Part shown: in pieces, positions 1 through 7,945 of the stretch | Position numbering within the stretch: position 1 is the stretch's first letter | How the letters are laid out: each line of letters starts with the position of its first letter | Source: Anaerovorax odorimutans | GTDB taxonomy: Bacteria; Bacillota; Clostridia; Peptostreptococcales; JAAYPU01 | Length of the DNA stretch: 64,000 bases | Direction of reading: 5' to 3' | Assembly (NCBI GenBank): GCA_016841185.1 | Contig: JAENZQ010000004.1 | Coordinates: forward strand, 1 to 64,000 | Notes under the pieces: model-generated | What the model saw: the letters and a program-made list of their open reading frames with translations, nothing else | Told to the model about the DNA's origin: nothing | Databases searched by the model: none | Made by a program: the position numbers and the translations under genes

Positions 1-57
1 CTTTTTGCACACATTGCAAAGCGGGTTATGTGCGAAAAGTCACCGTCCCTAATTAAA
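1..57. repeat. Palindromic GGGACGGT-family repeat, copy A (cut by window edge)
   Basis: The stretch resembles 2449-2507 at about 80% by eye, sharing the cores ACATTGCAAAGCGG and TCACCG(T/C)CCCTAATT-like ends. The left arm, which in copy B is GGGGACGGTAACTTTTT, lies outside the window. Such GGGACGGT...ACCGTCCC palindromes are common dispersed intergenic repeats in Clostridia. Confidence 0.6.
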
Positions 58-92
58 GGTTCTTTTTTTTTGTAAAAACTAAAATATCGCGA

Positions 93-122
93 TTGACTTT
101 GATATTGGCAAATGCCTATAAT
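93..122 (+). promoter_or_regulatory. SigA-type promoter of brnQ
   Basis: TTGACT, 18 nt, TATAAT, ending 44 nt before the brnQ start. The -10 box is perfect and the -35 is 5/6. Confidence 0.6.
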
Positions 123-166
123 GGTACTATATATTAATTAGAAAATATATAGAAAGGAGAAAAAAT

Positions 167-1474
167 ATGGAAAAATTATCTTCAAAAGGATTGCTTGTAA
201 TGAGTGTTGCACTGATGGTGTCACATTTTGGTGTGGGCAACTTTATATTCCCGGCTCAGCTTGGACAGGTAACGGGAAAAGAATGGTTTGTAGGTGTATT
301 GGGTTTTACGACTGTAGAAGCCCTGTTGCCTATTTTGGCCTATCTATGTGTGGCAAAAGCTCAAAATGATATCCGATACATAGCAGGGAAAATTATTCAT
401 CCTAAATTTGGTCTTATATTTGGTTCTATTATGATGTTGATTATTGGACCGGTCTTTATATTTCCCAGATTGGCTACATCCGCCCATGAGATGGCAGTAA
501 TGCCTCTATTCCCAAATGTACCGGCTTTTGTTACCTATCTTGTATTTTTCGGAGTCGTATTCTACTTCAGTATAAACCCCAGCAAGGTCATTGACAAACT
601 GGGAAGCATTCTCGCACCGCTTCTCATCATATTTGTTGCGGTACTGGTATTTAAGGGAATTATTAATCCGATTTCTTCACCTATTGATTCTCAGGTAGGA
701 TCAGCTTATGGAACAGGGTTTACAACAGCATATAATACAATGGATGCCATAGGTGCAATGCTTTTCGGCGGGTTTTGGCTGACGGATCTCAAGAGACGCG
801 GCATCACACAACCCGGTGAACAAAAATCTGCAATAATAAAAATCGGACTTTTGGCTATGACATTGCTTGCTTTTCTTCATGGAAGCATTGTTTATCTTGC
901 AGCAAGCGGTGGGAATGAACTGGCAGGGTTGTCCATTGGTGAGCTTCCCGTTACCATTACAGTTAAGTTATTTGGCAGTATGGGTATTATTATTTTTGCC
1001 TTTTTGCTCCTCTTGGCGAACCTTACCACATGCGTCGGCCTTGCAGCAACATTTGGCAATTATTTCAAAAACGCGTCCAATGGCAAGGTAGGATATACGC
1101 ATTTGGTCATAGGAGGCATTATTGTAGGCTTCATATTATCCAATGTCGGGCTTGCCAGTATTGTAAACCTGACAGTACCGTGGTTGTCTCTTGTTTATCC
1201 CGCTCTGATCGTCATCATATTAGGTACTCTTGCAGGACCTTTGCATAGGACGAGAGGTGCTTTGACAGGAGGCGTTATTGCAGCATTGATAATCGGTGCT
1301 TTTGATGCACTTCAGGCAGCAGGATTCAATATTTCTGCAATTGTGAGTCTGCAAAAGATACTGCCCTTTGCATCTGCCGGATTCGGATGGCTTTTACCGA
1401 CGATAATCGGTGTAATTATCGGAACAATTGTTTACCGTAAGTCTCAGCAGGCAGAAGAGAATATGGGGTGGTAA
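167..1474 (+). CDS. brnQ: Branched-chain amino acid:cation symporter BrnQ
   Basis: A 435-residue inner-membrane carrier of the LIVCS (BrnQ) family, which imports leucine, isoleucine and valine with Na+ or H+. The N-terminus (SVALMVSHFGVGNFIFPAQLG) is the typical first helix with the GxGNxIFP motif, and about 12 hydrophobic segments follow through the whole length, as expected for the family. The AGAAAGGAG ribosome site is 8 nt before the ATG. The stop is 4 nt before the MBL-hydrolase start, so the two are cotranscribed. No T-box or other attenuator is visible upstream. The substrate is assigned from the family only. Confidence 0.9.
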   Translation: MEKLSSKGLLVMSVALMVSHFGVGNFIFPAQLGQVTGKEWFVGVLGFTTVEALLPILAYLCVAKAQNDIRYIAGKIIHPKFGLIFGSIMMLIIGPVFIFPRLATSAHEMAVMPLFPNVPAFVTYLVFFGVVFYFSINPSKVIDKLGSILAPLLIIFVAVLVFKGIINPISSPIDSQVGSAYGTGFTTAYNTMDAIGAMLFGGFWLTDLKRRGITQPGEQKSAIIKIGLLAMTLLAFLHGSIVYLAASGGNELAGLSIGELPVTITVKLFGSMGIIIFAFLLLLANLTTCVGLAATFGNYFKNASNGKVGYTHLVIGGIIVGFILSNVGLASIVNLTVPWLSLVYPALIVIILGTLAGPLHRTRGALTGGVIAALIIGAFDALQAAGFNISAIVSLQKILPFASAGFGWLLPTIIGVIIGTIVYRKSQQAEENMGW

Positions 1475-1478
1475 TACG

Positions 1479-2372
1479 ATGAATAAACCTTTGATTCATA
1501 TAGGGGAAGCAGACCAACTGAAGATATATACACTTTTGGATGACTATTCAGGCTACGAGTCGGCTTTTTTGGGGCATCATGGTATTTCCCTGCTGTTGGA
1601 TGTGGCTTCAGGAAAAGAAAACAAAAGGATACTGCTGGATGTCGGGCAGTCAGCAGACCCCATTCTATATAATGCAAGGCTCCTTGGCATTGATATGAAC
1701 AGTATAGATATGATCTTTATCTCACATTGCCATTATGACCACACTGCAGGTTTGACAGGAATCCTTAAAAAAATAGATAGAGAGATACCGGTAATCGCCC
1801 ATTCTACAATTTTCAGAGAGAACTATATTGTGAATCCCTACCTGCGAAATATCGGTATAACAAAAGAAAACGGCAGAGAGGCGATTGTTGAAAACGGCGG
1901 AAATATTGTTTTAGTGGATGATCCTTTTAATTTAATGCAGGGCGTTATTTCGACAGGAGAAGTAAACAGAGTTACCGATTTTGAAATACAGGGGATCGGT
2001 ACCTATAATATCAATGACGGAAAAGTAGTTCCGGATAAAATAGCAGATGATATGTCCATTGTCCTTAATATTAAGGATAAGGGCCTTTTCATCGTATCGG
2101 GATGCAGCCATTCCGGAATCGTAAATATTATTCATCATGCTGTCAGGATTACCGGAGTAGAAAAGGTATATGGTTTGATAGGAGGGCTTCATCTGATAGA
2201 GGCGGATGATGAAAGAATTGAAAAAACAGTTGATGCCTTGAGCAATATGGATCTTGAATTAGTTGTCGCCGGGCATTGCACCGGACTTAAAGCTCTCTCA
2301 AAATTGCAGGTAGTTTTTGGAGATAAGTTTCAGCTTCTGCATTCCGGTAAGGCAATATCTATTTCCGGTTAA
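1479..2372 (+). CDS. MBL-fold metallo-hydrolase (COG1237-like)
   Basis: About 297 residues if the ATG at 1479 is used; the ORF-track start at 1428 lies inside brnQ and has no ribosome site, whereas 1479 is preceded by GGGGTGG. The metallo-beta-lactamase signature ISHCHYDHTAGL (HxHxDH) is near residue 82, with further likely ligands in GCSHSG and in AGHCTG near the C-terminus. This pattern belongs to the COG1237 group, often named after a methanopterin-pathway enzyme (dihydropterin ribofuranosylaminobenzene phosphate synthase), but in bacteria the substrate is usually unknown. It is translationally close to brnQ; a link to branched-chain amino acids is only suggested by that. Confidence 0.8.
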   Translation: MNKPLIHIGEADQLKIYTLLDDYSGYESAFLGHHGISLLLDVASGKENKRILLDVGQSADPILYNARLLGIDMNSIDMIFISHCHYDHTAGLTGILKKIDREIPVIAHSTIFRENYIVNPYLRNIGITKENGREAIVENGGNIVLVDDPFNLMQGVISTGEVNRVTDFEIQGIGTYNINDGKVVPDKIADDMSIVLNIKDKGLFIVSGCSHSGIVNIIHHAVRITGVEKVYGLIGGLHLIEADDERIEKTVDALSNMDLELVVAGHCTGLKALSKLQVVFGDKFQLLHSGKAISISG

Positions 2373-2397
2373 GATACATAAAAAATAGGTACATTAA

Positions 2398-2423
2398 AAA
2401 GAAAGGGGGCAGCTCCTTTCTTT
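2398..2423 (+). terminator. Hairpin after brnQ-MBL operon
   Basis: Stem AAAGAAAGG / CCTTTCTTT with an 8-nt loop, 25 nt after the stop. No strong U tract follows, so termination may be weak. Confidence 0.4.
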
Positions 2424-2438
2424 ACGAATGGGGAAATG

Positions 2439-2507
2439 GGGACGGTAACTTTTTGTATACATTGCAAAGCGGCTTGTGAGTAAAAAATCACCGTTCCTAA
2501 TTTAAAC
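2439..2507. repeat. Palindromic GGGACGGT-family repeat, copy B
   Basis: GGGGACGGTAACTTTTT at the left pairs with TAAAAAATCACCGTTCC at the right, giving an imperfect inverted repeat around ACATTGCAAAGCGG. It is a direct-orientation partner of the copy at 1-57; the two bracket the brnQ-MBL operon. Confidence 0.6.
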
Positions 2508-2524
2508 AAAGCTGAGTATTTAAA

Positions 2525-2553
2525 TTGACACTTTTGTCTTAATTGTATATGAT
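2525..2553 (+). promoter_or_regulatory. SigA-type promoter of the arsR-family gene
   Basis: TTGACA, 17 nt, TATGAT; the -10 element ends 38 nt before the ATG at 2592. Confidence 0.75.
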
Positions 2554-2591
2554 GAAGAAAGTTATAGAGTACTGAATAGGAAGGTTTAAAA

Positions 2592-2891
2592 ATGGAATTT
2601 GAGGAATATAAAAAACATGTTGATAACGCTTCAGAAATTCTCAAAGCACTTTGTCATCCTACCCGCTTCTGTATTGTTTGCAAGCTCTTAAAACATCCGT
2701 TGAACGTATCCCAAATGCAATCTTGCCTTGATATATCACAGGCCAATGTATCTCAGCATCTGTCTATCCTTCGTTCAAGGGGGATTATAAAAGGAGAGCG
2801 GGAAGGCAATGAGATATTCTATTCGCTTTCCAACGAATATGCTAAACAGTTGGTTAAAGTATTTTTTAACGAAAGTGATATACCCGAATAG
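2592..2891 (+). CDS. ArsR/SmtB-family winged-helix repressor
   Basis: 99 residues, the usual size of a one-domain ArsR regulator. ILKALCHPTRFCIVCKLLKHPLNVSQMQ (residues ~17-45) is the ArsR opening helix pair, and LDISQANVSQHLSILRSRGIIKGEREGNEIFYSL (~48-82) is the recognition helix and wing. The alpha3 helix lacks the classic CxCxxC metal box; only scattered cysteines are present (CHPTRFCIVC), so the inducer is not readable. It stands alone with its own strong promoter and is convergent with the aldehyde dehydrogenase; targets are unknown. Confidence 0.85.
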   Translation: MEFEEYKKHVDNASEILKALCHPTRFCIVCKLLKHPLNVSQMQSCLDISQANVSQHLSILRSRGIIKGEREGNEIFYSLSNEYAKQLVKVFFNESDIPE

Positions 2892-2976
2892 AAGCTTAAA
2901 AAAAATAAAGGAAATGGGTTTATCCATTGATCAAAGCTACAGAAATGGCGGCAAAAAGCATGAAAGGTTAAAAAAA

Positions 2977-3003
2977 AAGGGGCATCCATAAATGCCCCTT
3001 TTA
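2977..3003. terminator. Bidirectional terminator between arsR-type gene and aldehyde dehydrogenase
   Basis: Stem AAGGGGCAT / ATGCCCCTT with a 6-nt loop, flanked by a run of A on the left (U tract for the minus strand) and TTTT on the right. Confidence 0.85.
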
Positions 3004-3035
3004 TGATAATAAAAGTAGAGAAATTTAAGTGCTTA

Positions 3036-4475
3036 CTATTTAATTATCCCTTTTAAAACAATTGTTTTTTCCTGTGTCATTTCTTCCAGAGTATAAGAAA
3101 TGCCTTCACGACCCATGCCGCTTTTTTTATAACCTCCAAAAGGCATATCTGCCGTTCGGTATACACTGCAGCCATTGACAACAACGCCGCCGGATTCCAT
3201 TTTTGAAGCAGCCGTTAGTGATTTACTGATGTCGTCGGATATAACACCGCCCATAAGACCATATTGAGAAGCATTTGCGATATCGATTGCTTCATCCAAT
3301 GTTTCAAAACGTAAGATCGGAAAGATAGGTCCAAATACTTCTAAATTTTTTGCAATATCCATTTCAGGGGTAATGTCAATCAATACCGTTGGTTCAAAAA
3401 ATGTCTTATTAAACCTCTTCCCGCCGAATATACATTTGGCACCCTGATCAATAGTGTGAGCCAGATGTTTCTCGACGTTTTCTGCAGCCTTTTCGCTGAC
3501 CAAAGGACCCATATCTGTTGCATAATCAAATGGATCACCGATTTTTAATTGCTTTAGTCTGTTAATCAGATTATTGGTAAACCTGTCGGCGATACCTTTC
3601 TGAACTAAAAATCTCTTTGAGGCACAGCAAACTTGGCCGGAATTAAAAGTTCTTCCAAATACACATTCATCTACAGCATGATCTATATCTGCATCGTCAA
3701 ATATAATAACGGCATCATTGCCTCCTAATTCCAGAAACAACCTGTGTAAATGGTTTGAAGCATATCCGGCTAAAGCCGTACCTACTTCAGTACTGCCGGT
3801 CAGGCTTATGGCATTGATTTTTGGATTTGAACAAAGCCATTTCCCGGCGCTGGGTCCTCTTCCGGTAACAACTTGAACAACATTCTCAGGAATACCTGCA
3901 TCAAGCATTAACTCAGTCATTCTGATAGCCCCAAGGGGGGTATCAGATGCGGGCTTCGCGATTATGGCATTTCCGGCGGCAAGGGCGGGAGCTGCTTTTT
4001 GGGCATATAATTCAAGGGGAAAATTGAAGGGAACAAGACATACAATGATGCCTAAAGGTTCTCTTCTTGTAAAAAGAATATCTTTTTCAATTCCAGGCTG
4101 GGCCGAATCCGGCATTGTTTTACCGTATAAATGTTTCATTTTTTCTACATAACCCCTGAAAAGTCTTGCTACTATATCTACCTCATCTTCACTCTGGGGG
4201 AGAGGTTTTCCCATTTCTCTGGATGATAGAGTGGCCAACTCTTCTTTGTGTTTTTCCATAAGGTCGGCAAACTTGAGAAGGACTTCTGCTCTCTTGTAGA
4301 TTGGTGTACCGGCCCATATACGTTTGCCTTCTACAGCGATTTCAACTGCTCTTTCTATGTCCTTTTGGGCTGCATCTGGAACTTTATCTATAAATTGATG
4401 CGTAGATGGATTGAATACGGCGATTTTCTTTCCATCTATTGAGTCGGTTTTTTTTCCTCCGATAATCATATTCAA
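3036..4475 (-). CDS. NAD(P)-dependent aldehyde dehydrogenase
   Basis: 479 residues, full length for the ALDH superfamily. The Rossmann part carries PFNFPLELYAQKAAPALAAGNAIIAKPAS (cofactor-binding Lys) and SLTGSTEVG; LELGGNDAVII holds the general-base Glu and FNSGQVCCASKRF the catalytic Cys. Similarity pattern is that of succinate-semialdehyde / lactaldehyde / glyceraldehyde-3-phosphate (non-phosphorylating) enzymes, so the substrate is open. The start at 4475 is a TTG about 10 nt after AAGGGGG; an ATG two codons in is the alternative. Monocistronic, ended by the bidirectional hairpin at 2977. Confidence 0.88.
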   Translation of the reverse strand: MNMIIGGKKTDSIDGKKIAVFNPSTHQFIDKVPDAAQKDIERAVEIAVEGKRIWAGTPIYKRAEVLLKFADLMEKHKEELATLSSREMGKPLPQSEDEVDIVARLFRGYVEKMKHLYGKTMPDSAQPGIEKDILFTRREPLGIIVCLVPFNFPLELYAQKAAPALAAGNAIIAKPASDTPLGAIRMTELMLDAGIPENVVQVVTGRGPSAGKWLCSNPKINAISLTGSTEVGTALAGYASNHLHRLFLELGGNDAVIIFDDADIDHAVDECVFGRTFNSGQVCCASKRFLVQKGIADRFTNNLINRLKQLKIGDPFDYATDMGPLVSEKAAENVEKHLAHTIDQGAKCIFGGKRFNKTFFEPTVLIDITPEMDIAKNLEVFGPIFPILRFETLDEAIDIANASQYGLMGGVISDDISKSLTAASKMESGGVVVNGCSVYRTADMPFGGYKKSGMGREGISYTLEEMTQEKTIVLKGIIK

Positions 4476-4783
4476 CTTTTAATAACCCCCTTGAATAAAA
4501 TTTTTTTATTGTATCTGTATTGATATTGAAAATAGCTTAAAATGCAATAGGTAAGTAATGATACTTTGAATAAATTAATTATATTCAGAATTTCACATAC
4601 TTTTAAATGGCCTATTTTTTGTTTTGGTATAAATATTTTTCTTTTTTTTTGCAAACAAAGACTTAGTTCAAAAAAAAGGGTTTAAATTAACATTTTGTTA
4701 TATTTACTTTTTCATTAGGTGCAGATTTTTTTGATTTTAATTCAAGAAGTGTTAATAGAAAAGATTATATTTTTCATTAGGTT
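4476..4783. other. 308-bp AT-rich gap, no gene seen
   Basis: Very AT-rich spacer that must hold the promoter of the aldehyde dehydrogenase. A 13-bp direct repeat TTTTTCATTAGGT occurs at 4708 and 4770. No convincing small ORF, operator or sigma-54 element was found. Confidence 0.5.
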
Positions 4784-5191
4784 TCAACGAAGAAGTTTTA
4801 AATTACCGGTCAGTTTATTTATTTTCTTTTTAGGGCCATATAAACAAAATCCTAAATAATAGATCGATTCTTTTGATATTGATTTGAGCTTTTTTTCATA
4901 TTCATTATAATTCAGACAATTTTGTGCCACATCACTAAATCCAATTATTTTTATTTCCGCATCATTCATGTCTAAAATAGTATCATATTTAGATTTTAAT
5001 TCCTCTTTTGAAAGGCATAAAACGGGAACAGGAATACTGGTGACTCCTTCATGAATTCTATTACTTTTGTCCGCTGTCTGTCTTCCGGTTAAATGGCCTG
5101 CTATGCCTGTTAGGCTAATTCCTAAAACTGCTGTTGTATTTGCAATTAATCCGACGGATAGGTTCTGATCTACGATCATTACACATTTCAT
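4784..5191 (-). CDS. DUF2000 family protein
   Basis: 135 residues. The opening MKCVMIVDQNLSVGLIANTTAVLGISL and the central IPVPVLCLSKEELK are the pattern of the DUF2000 family, small alpha/beta proteins of unknown activity related to peptidyl-tRNA hydrolase PTH2. A good GGAGG ribosome site precedes the ATG. It follows the AraC-type regulator on the same strand by 75 bp and may be controlled by it. No function can be stated. Confidence 0.75.
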   Translation of the reverse strand: MKCVMIVDQNLSVGLIANTTAVLGISLTGIAGHLTGRQTADKSNRIHEGVTSIPVPVLCLSKEELKSKYDTILDMNDAEIKIIGFSDVAQNCLNYNEYEKKLKSISKESIYYLGFCLYGPKKKINKLTGNLKLLR

Positions 5192-5266
5192 AATAATACC
5201 TCCAATTTCTATAAGCTCAGTATATATTAGAGGCTTTTGAACGGATCGTATTGTATAAAATTGATT

Positions 5267-6052
5267 TTATTTGCAAATGGATTTGTAATATTGCATGGGT
5301 GTAATCCCGTAAGATTTTTTAAATTCTTTGGTGAAATGAGCTTGGTCATAAAAACCTGATTCCAAAGCAACCTCAACAATATCGCTGCATGATTTAAGGA
5401 GTTTTTTTCCATAATTCACCTTTAACTGTAATTGGAATGCATTTGGGGTGGTATTATACATTCTTCTGAATTCTCTTATTAAAGCAAATTTATTTATCCC
5501 AAATAGTTGTTCCAGTTTAAATAGCTGAAGTTGCACCAGAAAGTTTAATTCGATATAAGCTTTTATATCATTCATTTTTTTATTGTGATCCAATTTTATG
5601 TGAATATTGACATTTTCTACCAGATCAATGATGACACTTGCTAATTCAACCTCCCTGTCAAAGGGATCGGAATCCGATTTCAATGTTTCTACGAGATTCT
5701 TTATTTTTATTAATTCTTCTTTTCGGAGCTGTTTAATTCCGATGGAATCCAATTGCTGCTCAGGGTTAAATAAACCCTTGCAGAATTCATTGTCAATGTA
5801 AATCATTGTATATGCCCAATCCTTTATATCAACCGGACGGCACATGTGACTGACAAAAGGATAAATGATAACGGCTTCACCTGCCCGGATATAATAATCT
5901 CTTCCATTCACATCCAGATTAGTTGCGCCTCTTTGAACAAATCCTATGGATAATTCCTGATGAAGATGGCTTTTATAGGCATGAAGATCATTCGAACAGG
6001 TTTTCACTTCCATCATATTACAAGCTTCAAATTGGTAATATTCAATTCCCAT
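5267..6052 (-). CDS. AraC-family transcriptional regulator
   Basis: About 261 residues from the ATG at 6052, which has AGGA 10 nt upstream; the ORF-track start is a GTG three codons earlier. N-terminal cupin-like sensor (HLHQELSIGFVQRGATNLDVNGRDYYIRAGEAVIIYPFVSHMCRP, residues ~30-75) and a C-terminal double HTH with LFGINKFALIREFRRMYNTTPNAFQLQLKVNYGKKLL and VALESGFYDQAHFTKEFKKSYGITPMQYYK. Target genes are likely the downstream DUF2000 gene or the divergent acetoacetate-decarboxylase-like gene. Confidence 0.88.
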   Translation of the reverse strand: MGIEYYQFEACNMMEVKTCSNDLHAYKSHLHQELSIGFVQRGATNLDVNGRDYYIRAGEAVIIYPFVSHMCRPVDIKDWAYTMIYIDNEFCKGLFNPEQQLDSIGIKQLRKEELIKIKNLVETLKSDSDPFDREVELASVIIDLVENVNIHIKLDHNKKMNDIKAYIELNFLVQLQLFKLEQLFGINKFALIREFRRMYNTTPNAFQLQLKVNYGKKLLKSCSDIVEVALESGFYDQAHFTKEFKKSYGITPMQYYKSICK

Positions 6053-6235
6053 TTTTATCACATCCTGACTTTAATACAGGTTTATTATATCATCAGTACT
6101 GCTGAATAAGAAATGAAAGGTGCAATTTTTTACAATACTTAAAAGATAAATACCGTTACATTGTAATTAGCTTTAATTGCTTTTCGGGGTATTCAGTAAG
6201 CCCCAATTACAATTTATAATCAAGGAGGAGACAAC

Positions 6236-7027
6236 ATGATCAGAGGGTATACATTACCACGGACACCGAAAGGGAAATCAAGCCTTATACCAAATCCCCC
6301 CTGGCATTATACAGGGAATGTTCTTGCTGTTGAATATTTAGCAGATGAAAAAAAAGCGGCAGCGTTTTTACCGGATGGATTGGAATTGATGTCCAATCAA
6401 TGTGCCGTTTATTTTATCGAATGGCAATATGCAAGCGAAACTGGAGAGGAATATCTGGACCCGGTTTGCAGCCAATATCGGGAAACCATTTTCTTGCTTT
6501 CTGGAAAATATAAAGAAGAGCCGGTTGCATATTGCCCTTTTATCTGGGTCGATCAGGATAAAGCTTTGATGCGCGGACTTATTCAGGGATGGCCGAAACA
6601 GATAGGCTATACATGGATCACAAGAGCATATGGATTGCCTTCCAAAGCTGCTCCGCTGGAGGGTAAGCCAGGCAAGTATGGTGCGGCTTTATCTGTCTAT
6701 GGCCGAAGGCTTGCAGATGCACAGGTAACAATAGAAAAAGAATCAGAGACATTGCCGTCTCCTACTTTTGCAGGAGCAGCCCTGATAAGGTTTTTTCCTG
6801 AACTGGAGAAAGAAAAACATGATCAGCCGGTAGTTCACGAACTTGTACAGCTTAAATCAAGGGATGTAAAAATATCGCCCATATGGAAAGGACCGGCAAA
6901 ATTAAATATTTTCGAAAACCCCTATACCGAGTTGACGGATTTAAAACCCGCTTCAGTATTGAACGGATATAAATTTTCATTCGCCTTAACCGTTGATGAT
7001 TTAAGGCACTTAAATAGTCTGAAATAG
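6236..7027 (+). CDS. Acetoacetate decarboxylase family protein
   Basis: 263 residues. The region ALMRGLIQGWPKQIGY aligns with AVGRELSAYPKKLGY of Clostridium acetobutylicum Adc, keeping the Schiff-base lysine (Lys115) but with Gln in place of the neighbouring Lys116. WKGPAKLNIFENPYTELTDLKPASVLNGYK matches the family's C-terminal part. Ribosome site AAGGAGGAG, 9 nt before ATG. It is divergent from the AraC regulator (about 180 bp between), which probably controls it. True acetoacetate decarboxylation is uncertain because members of this superfamily act as aldolase-dehydratases as well. Confidence 0.8.
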   Translation: MIRGYTLPRTPKGKSSLIPNPPWHYTGNVLAVEYLADEKKAAAFLPDGLELMSNQCAVYFIEWQYASETGEEYLDPVCSQYRETIFLLSGKYKEEPVAYCPFIWVDQDKALMRGLIQGWPKQIGYTWITRAYGLPSKAAPLEGKPGKYGAALSVYGRRLADAQVTIEKESETLPSPTFAGAALIRFFPELEKEKHDQPVVHELVQLKSRDVKISPIWKGPAKLNIFENPYTELTDLKPASVLNGYKFSFALTVDDLRHLNSLK

Positions 7028-7166
7028 GTAAAATGATTATAAGCATCAGAAAAGGAGAAAAAAATAGAACACTATTTTATTAGATATAATCCGAATGACT
7101 ATTAAAATTGTACAAAATATTGAATTGAATCGTCCGAAATGTTAAAATATTTTTGGAGGTGATGAT

Positions 7167-7934
7167 ATGCAAACCATTGATTATCAGGAAGGGGTTATCA
7201 TAACTGCCACAGAACTAAAACAGAATTTGGGAAAATATTTAGATTTTGTTGAAGAGCAAAATGATGTGGTCATTACAAAGAACGGCAATAAAATTGCCAG
7301 GATAACGCCCTATGTAACAGACATAGAACAGTATTTTGCGGTAAGAGAGAAAGCGCTGGATTATCAGTATGGCGGGAAAAAGGTTTCCTATGAAGAGTTC
7401 ATGGAAATTTATGAAAAAAGTACGCTAAGAATGGAGCTTATCAACGGAGAAATCTATTTGCTTTCTTCCCCAAGTATAGGGCATCAGGAGATTATTGGAA
7501 GGATGCACCTTATCTTTAATGAATTTTTTAAAGATGAAAAATGCCGAGTCTTTTTAGCGCCTTTTGATGTTCATTTCAGGAAAAAAGACATAAAAGATCC
7601 GGATGTGATGCAGCCGGATGTATTGGTAGCCTGTGACATGGAAAACAATGTGACGGAAAAAGGCAGGTATATGGGGACACCGACTTTGGTAGTAGAAATA
7701 TTGTCCGATAGTACACGCACTAAGGATATGATCGATAAGCTCAATACCTACCGACTTTCCGGAGTAAAAGAATACTGGATTATTGACATGCGGCAGGAGC
7801 AGGTAATGGTATATGATTTTGAGGATTGCGAAATAGACAGATTCAAGATCTATGAAAAGGGAGATGTTGCCGAATCCCTTGTTTTTAACGGACTATACGC
7901 AGATATTTCAGACCTGTTTTATGAACTTCTTTAA
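7167..7934 (+). CDS. Phd/YefM antitoxin-like domain fused to Uma2-family nuclease domain
   Basis: 255 residues with two parts. Residues ~10-50 (GVIITATELKQNLGKYLDFVEEQNDVVITKNGNKIARITPY) are a Phd/YefM antitoxin N-terminus. Residues ~75-255 are a Uma2 (DUF820) PD-(D/E)xK-like domain: YELINGE-type entry (RMELINGEIYLLSSPS), DPDVMQPDVLVAC with the acidic metal ligand, and PTLVVEILSDSTRTKDMIDKLNTYRLSGVKEYWIID with the E-x-K core region. Uma2 proteins are common in cyanobacteria and Clostridia and are not well characterised. Good GGAGGTGATG ribosome site; single gene. The fusion of antitoxin DNA-binding domain with nuclease fold is notable. Confidence 0.85.
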   Translation: MQTIDYQEGVIITATELKQNLGKYLDFVEEQNDVVITKNGNKIARITPYVTDIEQYFAVREKALDYQYGGKKVSYEEFMEIYEKSTLRMELINGEIYLLSSPSIGHQEIIGRMHLIFNEFFKDEKCRVFLAPFDVHFRKKDIKDPDVMQPDVLVACDMENNVTEKGRYMGTPTLVVEILSDSTRTKDMIDKLNTYRLSGVKEYWIIDMRQEQVMVYDFEDCEIDRFKIYEKGDVAESLVFNGLYADISDLFYELL

Positions 7935-7945
7935 TTCCCTTCACC

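Noticed and set aside
4600-4640. Possible sigma-54 element ATGGCC...TTGTTT
   Set aside because: The -12 GC is missing (GT instead) and it points away from the aldehyde dehydrogenase.
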